A stretch of 64,000 nt of DNA, taken from positions 85,830,134 through 85,894,133 of the forward strand of contig OW388293.1 of the NCBI GenBank assembly GCA_936450465.1, in the 5' to 3' direction. Positions 49,155 through 61,100 of this stretch are shown here, piece after piece; within the stretch, counting starts at the first letter, position 1, and each line of letters begins with the position of its first letter. The DNA is from Gibbula magus (Eukaryota; Mollusca; Gastropoda; Trochida; Trochidae). The notes below the pieces were generated by a model. That model did no database searches. It was not told the DNA's origin and was given only the letters and a program-made list of their open reading frames with translations. A program made the translations under genes and the position numbers.

Positions 49155-52100
49155 CTGAAACAAAATATTTTGAAAATGTTGACTATTTCCCAATTCACAA
49201 CGTGTGCATGTTAATTGGAGCACTCGTCCCCTTTCTTCAATGTTTTATTATTATTCTATCAAATTTGCGAGAAACATTGAAAGTAACATTAAAAAGAACA
49301 ATATTTAATAGTCACAGCTTAAAATGACAGTTTACGTCTTATGATCAGTTTGTATTAATTTGTCTATTTCCAAGATTCAATTTAATAAGTTCATAGACAC
49401 TGTATTTATTTGAGATTCACAAGAACTCTAAGAAGGCAATGACATATGGTGTTCACCTAAATAGTGCATTTCACCACCGTCATTTTCACATTTCGATTTG
49501 AACCCTCCAAATGATCCATGTTCCTTCTCCGTGCACATCCGTTCTTTTTTAACGTATGTATAGCCTTTACAACACACTGAAAAATAACATTGAAATAAGC
49601 AATGAAAGGGGGGGGGCCAGAAAAGGGGGGGGGGGATGCAGGAAGAGGGAGGGGGATGCAGGAAGAGGGAGGGGGCCTGGAAGAGGAGGGGTTCTTTGGG
49701 TTTGTTTCGTGTTAATATGCAAAATAATCACAAATGAAAGTTTTTCCATATACTACAATTACAATTATTATGGGTTAATGAGAAAATAACTAACTGCGTA
49801 TGAGTGACTACGGGACATGTGTTAAAGTCGAAATGATGTTCACAGTCTCGATTTATTGTGAATATAGAATGTGTTATAAATATAAATATATTTTAAAACT
49901 TTTGATCTTTGTTTTTCTTTTGAAAATTGATATGAGCGACCGTGAGTTTGGCACGTTCTATTTATCAGCAAGAAGGTTGTAGAGTCAATCTCTGGGCACT
50001 GACCAATCAACATTGGGAATCACTGAACAGCACATGTGTGAATATCACTTAAATAAACACATAGTCAAAACCTAAGATTGTTATATACAAGCAGAAATCA
50101 TTAAGGAGTTTCATGTGCTGTGAATTAATCAATTGTGTAATGATAAAATATACAAACTAGAAGGCTTTTCTGTTGTTGATGGTGTCGGGGCGAGTGTGCT
50201 ATGGGTAGTCACTGGGCGAAGGCTTGTTCTTTTGATGTTTGAAGCTGATACAGAAATTATTCTATTAACAAAAGTGGGGAAAAAACACATCATAACCAAA
50301 AAATCTAGTGGTTGCAATTGGTAATAGTCCAGTAAACGAAGTAAAAAAAGGCAGTCTGGTTGGACAAAATTGCTTTTTTGTTTCTCAGCTGAATTTGGTA
50401 GAAAATCATGTCTTCAAGCCAGGATTAAAAATCTAGCAAGATCTGATAGGTGCTATATCTACTACAATAAATTTGACGCAATCCAAGATGACCGCCATTT
50501 CAAGCCCAACAATACTAAAAAATGTCATATATACGAAAATAATAGGGCTACATTTGCAAACAAGAAAAGCCTTTAAAAAGGCAAGCTTGGGGCACCTGGG
50601 TAGATGTAGTGTATGGAACGTGCGGCGGTGATCTGTTAGTGGGAGGTGATTCCAGGTGAATATGGGTGCTGGATATGGATTGGATGGATGTCCGACAATG
50701 TATGATGAAAGCGTTAGGGAAGAACATACAATTAAGGATGGAAGTATTGCGTGAGGAAAAGCTGAAGGAGTAATTCTATATTCTATTCTTTATTTCGGTT
50801 TAGCTAGTTTGGTATCGGAACCTTCAACAACTGTATGACACCTTATCTTAATAATTTCACTTCAAGTAACATATGCAAATTTAATTTCATATTGTCATTA
50901 ATAAGAGTTCCTCGCATAACTATTTTGAGTTATTTTTGACATTACAAAGGTTGGCGTAAGACCTACTCGTGTAACATCTAACAGGTGACGTAAGCTTGCA
51001 TACACATGTATTACCTGAGATAAGTTTTACTCACTCATTCTCAATGAGAGTCAGTGCATAAGTAAATATATCCATTTTACAAAATTCGAAAGTCTGCATA
51101 AGAAGTCCTGATTGGTGTTGTCCGATAGTCCTCTCCAAACATCATAACATGTCAATATATCTTATTTTGGAGAATTTTCTGTAACAAATTAGAGCCTAAT
51201 TAACTATTAACATAGGATTTGAATGTTATATATATTTGTCTTTATGTCTAGATCAAGTTTTATTTGTTAGAGATTTATAGACTGGCATTTTAATTGTTTT
51301 AAAACTTTTTAAAAACATTTTTTATGATTTATTTTCTCTCCTTAGAATTACCCTTTGTATCCTACGCTTTGTATAAATAATGCAATATCACATGTTTACA
51401 GTCAATTATCACAAAGACCTCGATCGGATGTATTATTCCAAACAAGTATCACCGAAAGGATTCGGACTTGTTCTAACCCTAAGGACAAAATGTAACGGGA
51501 GTTCCAAGACAGCAACCAACACACAACACAGCACCGTGTGTTTTCATATCAATGTAAAGCTCTCAAACAAATATGTCAATTAACCGTGTGGCGATTATTC
51601 TTTTAATTTTTAGATTTTAATCTATGGAGACCAACTCTATTACATTGCCTTCGCTAACTCGACATCAGCAAATTTTGGAAAAGTAGGTCAGTGGCTATGT
51701 TTGATTCGTTTCATCGGCATATACACCGACCAAGTGACCGGAGTACATGCACCGTTCTGAAGCCAGGCTTAAAGTTAACAAGTGTATCGGCGTACAAACA
51801 GAAAGACGTCATCATCCCTCAAACTAGCTTAAATTAACATGTCATTTAAATGAGAAAACTTTTAAAAAAATTACTTCCAAACATGAATTCACATTTTATT
51901 AGCGTGTTAGGCATTGTTTTAAAGAACCAGTATTATTCTTAAATAAATCTTTTCGTCAAAGTATCTAGTTGTCAAATGCAAAGTCAAAGAAAATATATAT
52001 GTCGCATGGATAGCATTTGTAAGCCATTATACGCCACCTTCGCCTGTCATTTCAAACCTAAGCATTCGGATTACGCCTTAGGCGTACGCCGGTTTCACCA

Positions 52101-55100
52101 TTTTCGGCGGCGTATGCCGGGTGTTGCGCCGGGTTCCGAATCAATCATAACCAGTAAAACCGTTAACCAAACGGAACGTAGTTTCCGATTCTGGAATGCC
52201 AAATAATGTACTTAACTTATAGAAAAGCGCTTTGTTACTTGTGATATTGATTTGAATTGCAGATTACAATTTTATCATTGATTCTAATGAAATATTGAAG
52301 AACAACTCTATCTATATGACAAATATTGATAATCATAATTCACATTTGTCTGTGCCAATTATTTCGGATTACCCACAATGTCACGTGGTTCATAATTTGC
52401 TACAGCTTTGGTCATTGGTCAATAGAATTTCAAAGATACTAAGAAAACGCATATCATTGGCTGGAGGTTCTATTTGAAAATTCCAACAGTATAAAGGGAG
52501 AAATTCACCTTATTACTGCTTGGGGGCGTATGCGCCCCAAGCAATAAGGTGTCTATAACTCCATGCTATGTGGGTCACAGAACTCATTTACCATAACAAC
52601 GTTTGTGTTAATTGATCAATAGTGGTGATTGTATATGTGTGTATATATTTTTGAAATAGGATTGTTCTCAATATAATGCACAACCCCTAGCTCAGAAAAA
52701 TCTTGAAATTGTCAGTGCATAAGAAAAACATGACTTCACACTAGATTTCGATAAAATGGGTTGTCCAAGTATCACAGATATTTTGTAGCATCTACACTTA
52801 GTTGTGACAGTAAAGTTGATGAGAGATTCGTCTTCATCATATTCATTGACTATCATCAAATGATTTTTTAAATTATATGACGAGCAGTGAAATACTAGGG
52901 TTATAAGTGAAATAAACTGTCCATCAAGCTACAGTGAAAATAACTTATATTTTCACTTCGAACAGTGACTGATATAATTTGACGGCATAAAACAATGGTC
53001 TCTCGCGGCGAATTGGCTTATGACGTCACAGTGTTAGTGAGGTGACGGGATGTTCCTAGTGGCCGCTCGCCGTGAAAACGACCCTTTTCGGACGTAATTA
53101 CATGGATAATATCATATATTAAATAGAATATCCGTCAATTATTGACAAATACCATGTTTATCTCATCTTGTGAGGTAGAAAAGTTAAATATTTTCACTCG
53201 TGGCTGCACCACTCGTGAAAATATAACCTTTCTACCTCGGTCGATGAGATAAACATGGTATTAGTCAAGAAAAGACAGATATCCTCTATTTATTTAATGG
53301 ACTAACTGATATGTCAAAAGAAAGAAAATACATGGACATGAATATGGCATGCTTGGTTGACCATCTTGGATATTTTACCAAAAATATACACCGATATTTC
53401 CAAAATCACCAATATAGATCAATTAACACAAATGTTATTATGATAAATTAGTTTTGTGATCCCCAAAACATTTGGTTAAACACCTTGTTCGCAAATGTAA
53501 CTCTATTAGCTTTGAAGATGTGACATTTTTTTAGTATTGTTGGGCTTGAAATGGCGGCCATCTTGGATTTCGTCAAATTTAGTGCACTAGCACCTATCAG
53601 ATCTTGCTAGATGTTTACTCCTGGCTTGTAGACATGCTGTCCTGCCAAATCTAGGTGAGAAACAAAATAAAGCAATTGTGTCCAACCATTTCTCTTTATT
53701 TACTGGACTATAATGAAAGTCCCAACGGGCTTAGAGCATCGCTCTAGCATCAATCATCCATAAAGTGTATGAATTTCCGAACCACTGGACATGATAAGTG
53801 CCTCAGGGGCCACGAACTTAGAACCAATTTCCGTCTTTCTTTCCAGAACGAAACTACCTGGAAGGTTGGCATTTTATGTACATATTGCTTAATATAATTT
53901 GAAGCTTTAGTTACTTTGCCGACTTCAATAAGAATCGCTTGTTTAATATGGAAGGTAGTTTAGTGTGCTCTATTTATTACATATATTTAAAAATACATTT
54001 TTACGATGTCATACCTTTATTTATAGAACCCCCAAGTCCATCGGTACTGGAAAAGTGCAACGACGCACACTCCTAGTGAGAAATAATATTTTTAGATCAT
54101 TTAATAATTTAACAGTACACTTGAATTGCAATTTCAAGATTATATAATAGTTAACTTTTATCTAAGAAAGATATTGCCCCATTACCGTATTGGCTTGTGA
54201 ATCGTTTAGAAAAGTTAACCAAATCTTATTTGGTGAACTATAAAGACATCGTGTTATAAAAGAAAACATGTAAATCTGTTGTGATGTGTTTGAACATTTT
54301 GTGTGCGTACCTGTGCTTAACCTGTATAGTCCCATAGGACCATTTATGTGCCCCTCCATCAAAACCCCCTATAGTGCCATAGGACCATTTATGGTACCAA
54401 ACTATGACCCCGCTAACCTCATTGCTATTTTTTAAAAATAAAGATCAAATCAAGTTGACAATAGTTTTGGCAGAAACCCTGTCAACTAAGCTTCAATTTG
54501 ATACCACTGTTGTGCAATATAACTAAATATTAACAGAGATATCATGAATTTCACAAACAACTGTGATCAACAAAGTTAATCCCCTCTGCCATGGTGCCAT
54601 TGTCTACCTCTCTACATTGCATATCTAAATGTATACAAGTATTACAGTAAAAGAACAATGTAACACAAACAACCAAATTCACCAAAACAATCTAAAGTGT
54701 GTCTAGTTTTGAAATCACATGCCAATAATTAAAAAAGGCTTTCAAGTTAACAAGAACGGACCCTGCAACCCATAACCAAGAACAAAATGTCAGCTTTGAA
54801 TAATGGCTATCTATGTTGAGACTACAGGAAAACCGCTATGATGCAAAACCTGTATCAATATATTTGTATGAAATGTACACAGAAAATTAAACACGAATTA
54901 ATTTATAGAAATACATTTCATACAAGAAAATACAACTCAGCAAGTAGTAACATGTATAAAACATGCCAAATAGTATATTTGAAATTCGGGTATCGACCAG
55001 TGTTTACTCCAATTGAAATGTAAACAAATGGCCTGTCAACTTGGCTAGCGAGGGGAGCATGCCTAATGATCATTATGATATTTTGATACATTAACGATTT

Positions 55101-58100
55101 GTTTTACGAAAAAGAAAGGCAGAATATTTTGCTCAAATTGATTTTAGATCTGTAGGTGAATTCTACAGTGTAAACCCCCATATGTCACAGTGATACGGCT
55201 TGTGTCAAATCAAGTAAAGGCTTCGTGTCAATGACAAATTTGGCTGAACTAAATAAAGTTGCTACACGATTCGCGATGTCAATATTTTGCTGTCCCGTTT
55301 ACGTGGAACAAAATGGCAACATTACCTGAAAATACTATCAAAAGATCGAATTTTTATTTTTGTTTATGTTTCTGTCCGTGATTTTCTTGTTTGATGCGTT
55401 CAACACAGTAAAACTTCCGTATTGAAATGCAGTGTAAATTGTACCTCGCGGGCCTTTGTTGACAAAATGGCGGTGACACTGCAGATACCACTTTCCGGAA
55501 ATCTTATTCCAATTAACTAATATGTTACGGACATCTGATGGATATAATGAAATTAATAATGATATTCATTGAACCTTTACAATTTATGTTCGCTTTTATA
55601 TTTACTATTTATATCAGAAACTGTATCGAACTGCAAATGTCAAGTGTATTGCTCTATGAAATCTAAAAACATTGACAAACATAATGTATTTACCCATCTA
55701 AATTACTATAAAGACAACGGGAGAAAAGTGTCAAGCAAATGTTATCTTATCATATATTTGATTGAAAGTTGGAAGGGGTATTTCAATACACAATTTTTAG
55801 GGAAATATAACCAAAGGACGATGAGAGTTTGAATGAAGTTACAATGGAATGCTTTATCTGGCGCGAAACAATGTTCAGCTGTCGGGGAAACAGCACGAGA
55901 GATGATACATGACGTTTATCACGCGAGTCTTGACGTAATATTCTGAGTTTCACAACGTGCTTGTAGATATTTCGGGAAAACCCACGTCGCGGACGAAATG
56001 TTATTTATATCAATTTTGAATTATGAAGATGTAATAAATTGACAGCTCCTTTGGCACTGAACAATCCGTTGATATTGTAATCGTCCACGGGACTGACACC
56101 CGACTTGATCAAGTTAGATGCACTTATTCTCATGAATATTCAAGAAGGGTGCAACACTGAACAAAATGTAAGCTAAAAAAAGATTAATATTATCCAAATT
56201 TACGTATTTTTACAAGAAGAGGGTACCAGTAGAATGATTAGCTTTTTGGGAAACAGAAAATATGAAAAGTAAGGTATATAAATTGAATACAATGAATTTG
56301 TTGTCAGATTTATTTACATTTGTTAAAACATAGTGTATTTTCAATAATAATGCAATTTTCATGGGTTTTTTTTTCTATGAATTTATTTTATTATGAAAAT
56401 ATTTCTAAATTTCAAATTTAGAATATTCTACAATAAATTGTTACTTGTATTGGCAATTAAATAAACAATTATAACTTAATAAATATATAACAGTAAAATG
56501 TATTTAGAATTTTCAAATTTATATTATAAAAATAATTATTAGTTAAAAAGCTAATGGCAAACATCAATTCTGAAAAAATTGTTTTAAATTATTGTTCAAA
56601 TTAAAAATTAATTCACAAATATTATTGTATAATCTTGAAAAAGTCTTATGATGAATACTACAAATTTGTGAATTGACTAAATAATATGTTGGGACATGTC
56701 TCCATTATTAACATAAATAATTTATTAACCCCTTTTCCCAAGCAGACATTTATTATTTTAAATTCATGCTTAATTTTCATACTTTGGGAAAATTCATTTT
56801 AATTTCTCTTTGTCATCTAGTAAAAAATGTTGAAAGGTAAAGGTAAAGCACCAGGTAATGAGAAACAATAAATATTTTTTATGTGACATTTGCTTAACAA
56901 TATATTTTTAAAAGAATTGTGTTTGAATGTAGGAACATGTAAATACTTTTTAAATAATAATTTCTAGCCGTTGTTGTTATTTTTTATGACCTAAATATTA
57001 TTTTTTCTATTTTTTATTTTACGTTAGAGGATATATCATAATTACAAAATAAAACTTAATACATTAAAACGTGCATAATTGATGCATGCAAATCTGATGA
57101 AATTTAAATTTTGTTTATGTTTGTCCTTGATAAAAAAAGTTGAAGTGACAGTCTCATCAGTTCAAATGATCTTTTGTCATCGACTCGGAAGTTGTGATGA
57201 TCAAAGGGGAGACATTGCAGAGCAGGGGCGTGGCCTGCGAAAAATCGTCATTGTTTATGTTTGATGTCACGTAAATTGAAATGAACTAACAGATAACACT
57301 CTAAATCTTAAAATAATTGGTGTATTGCAAGACAACTACAAAAACAAAAGAGTATACGACGACTACGTTCCCGCCATATTTATTGTGCCAATGTGCGGGT
57401 GAAGTGGGCGGGGCTTATGCGATGAACAGCGGGTTTGTCTGGGTTCGAGATACATGTCGGCTTTACATGCGTTCTGAAAGCATGTACTTCCGTGTCTAGT
57501 AAGGACATAAAATCTACTTGGTAGAGAATGTAATTCGAAGCTTTCGTCTAATTTTGGAGTAATATTTATTTATGGTATTTTCAGTTCGTTTACCGAAACA
57601 CCAAGTTGTCTACGGCAACTTTTACAATTTTCATTTGACTTCGGAATTCCGTGAAATAAACGTTCTGCAATGCAATTTTCGCTTGATAGATACATATTTT
57701 AGTGAATGATGTGTGGTGTACACATCTGCCATGATTCAAGATATGTTCATGATTGAAATCACACCCTGATGATAAAAATAGTTTGCAAACGGAATGCAGT
57801 GTAACCATGATGCTAAAACTGCCGTGAACCGGCACGGACATATTTTCCCCACTTTTGTCGTAATGATCGTCATGGAGTTTCGCTTAAAACGCCAATGGAA
57901 AAATATTAAACATGAATGTCTATGTATTCTCCGGTTCACGGACATATTTTCCCCACTTTTGTCGTAATGATCGTCATGGATTTTCGCTTAAAACGCCAAT
58001 GGAAAAATATTAAACATGAATGTCTATGTATTCTAGTTTGCAAATCTATTTCAATTTAGTACTTGAGATCGGTATAGACCGACCATTAGACACTTGTTTA

Positions 58101-61100
58101 TACCCTTGCATTTCTAGCTATCAAAATGTTTTTTACCCACTGAAAACGGGTCTCGCTTATGGACTAATGAAACACGACATTAATTTCCTTTCAAAGGTTT
58201 CCGAAATTTATACCATTCTAAGCTAGAAACACTAGCTATCAGTTGGTGAAATCTCAGTCACTATGCTTGTATTTCGCAAAAGTACGAAAGGTTACCATGC
58301 ACAGTACTTTTTACGGTCAATGTTTGTCAATGACGTCACAGTGAACAATGTTCAACAAAATGGTTACAAAAAGATACCTTGTATTATTTCGTGAACTAAA
58401 GGTCGCATGCAGAAAGTAAACACACCAGCGTGATCACTGACTTTTTCTGTCTCGAAAAATAACAATTAAATGACATTTTTGAACACATGAATTTATTTCC
58501 AAGCTAGTAAACAAATATATACGCATACGTGGCCATTGGTAATTTACGCGAAAAACGTCTTTGCCGTTTATAATCAATGCTTATTCGTTTTTATTCTAAG
58601 TATTTATAACAAAAAAATACATAGGTAGAGAGACACCCAACTTGGTATCCTTCAGTTAAAATTTCATGATTTTATAAACATGAATAACGCCCTGGTGACA
58701 TTTTATGTACAACGTTGACCTAAATCTTGAGTGACTCAAAAAAGTGAGCGGCACTGTGTGAGCGCATAGCGTAAACGGCCGGGCACTAAGAGGGTTAATG
58801 GGTCAGTCCCGCTGAATATTTATTGTCGATAATATTATATGATATAATATATATTTATATTCCGATTTAGTGTATCCCCTACGTGGAGAGGCACACGAAT
58901 TTGACTTAGTAACAGACATAACAGTTTATCGTTCAAACATTCACACAGTAACCAATCATCCCAGAGCAAAACTGAAAATAATTAGGCAAATGAATCCTGA
59001 GTGAGATTGAATTGACCAATCAGAAAGGAGCGACCTCATTTGAATTTCTTTTCAATTTCAAACGATTGGACAGATGATTTCGAAAATTCGTTCAAAACTC
59101 TTGTCATTCACACAAAGTTATAAATTACACTTTTGCTGTGAAACACGAGAATAAACTCAAATATTCGTTGCAACGCTAATGCCGTTATTTTTTTTCAATC
59201 ACACATCTATTTTATATCTGTGACGTAATTATGTCTTGTAGACAAGTATGTGCACACCACAGAGATGAAACAATCAGCTTGACAAAACGTTACTGATTGC
59301 ACAACTAACCGATACAAGTTGTATGATTCTCACGTGGGTAATTCACACGGTCTCTTGTACCGTATTTGTACCAGTGTCTCCCGAGCCTTCAGGCCAAAGA
59401 TGGTACATGAGACCGTGTTTGTACCCAAGGGAGAAGTATACAACGTATGTCTCTTTCCGTCATGTCAATAAAATTAGTATTATTACTGTTATTGCGTTTT
59501 GGCTGCCTATGTTTGATCAGCTGATATCGCTTGAATGACCTTGATCCTAAAATAAACAGAAAATGGCGGCCTCTGTCATAAGCTTTTTATGCCTTAAAAC
59601 GAGTTGATGTTAGTTTAATTGAGTGTGCAGGCAATGCTAAAACAGATTTGTTTCCAAACCAATCAGCAATTAAGGCGAATATAAGTTTGTAATTAATAGA
59701 CTCGTAAACAGCTGATCAAACTGTTCAAAACACCGTACATGCGTACTGTGTCATATTATAACGCCATCTGACCATCATGTGACACCTAGGAGCTGTGGCT
59801 ATGTCAGTGGGGTACATGAAATGTGTACACCGTGAGACTGATGGAGAACATCCGAAAAAACGTTACGACCATTAGCCAATCAAAACCGTGTTGTTTCTGC
59901 AAGGAAAGATAATCTGTAATCTATAGTATAGACAGAGATTATGATAAAACAATAACGGGAGTAATCTATGTGGCAAGAGAATGACGAATTGTATAAACTG
60001 AAACTTTAGCCGATCCCTTGGTCAATTATTGGGTAAAGTTATCAAGGGATAGGCTAAACAGTTCACAGTTTACCCAATAATGGACCAACGTGTACACCTC
60101 TTCATCGGCGCAACAAACTTGTGTGTATGTGATTCACAGGGTAATTATGGTTCAATCACCTAATCGACGTTGATTCACCATGTGATTTGCCAATGGCAGG
60201 GCCTGAGTGTAGTACAAGCGCGATGAACCTCAGCTGACATCTGCGTTCATGACGTTAACAGATTTGGTGGCAACAGCGTCATGGTTTGGGCTCGCTTTGC
60301 GCACACAGAAGTTATTCTCTTCTCCTTGTTTGAGGAAACCGAACTGCTCTCTTGTACAGGAGTATTATTTTGCAATTTGTTCTGCCTCCGTTAATGCAGA
60401 GACATGACCATGGACTAACTTCCAACAAGACAACCCTAGACACTACATGATTATTCTTACGTATACTTGTCTACAAATGTCTGTGTTTTCGTCCGGGACT
60501 GGCCTTTGTGTATCCCCGAGATCAATCCTATCACACATACACCCGGGACGAACTCGGTTTATGTGTTCAATAACATGCCAATCCATCACAGACATTGCAG
60601 AATTTTGAACGTGCTCTTGTTGCGCAATGACATTGTTTGCTAACGTTGTGTGGCGGTACTATACGATAGAGAAGGCTTTAACTTTACCGAACATCTTTGT
60701 GAGATTGTTCTCAATTCTGTGAACTTCGTTTTGGATGGCAGTTTGACAACATGAACGTTATCATTGTTAAAGACTAAAGACGTGTACCTGTTTTCTGTTG
60801 ATGTCAAAGTGTTCTGTGCATAGTATACTGCTATTATAATTGCCTTAATTGCCTGACTTAAATCTTTTTAATTGAGTTGAGTTGAGTTGGGGTTTAACGC
60901 CGCTTTCAAGAGTATTTCACTTATATCGCGGCTGATAGTATTACGGCAGGGAGAAAGCCCGGAACGCCATGTGGCTATGCATTGCGGTGAAAACTGCGAG
61001 CATCGGCTGGAACTAGCGAACCATGGGTGGTACTGCACTGAAATTCAGTGTCGCATTGCACCCAAACCTGACTGCGTGTAAAACAGTTCTCAACTGCAGA

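Noticed and set aside
56040..56110. Minus-strand stretch DDYNINGLFSAK as gene B exon 2
   Set aside because: No GT donor follows in the needed place, and the exon at 54015-54072 matches far better with correct borders.
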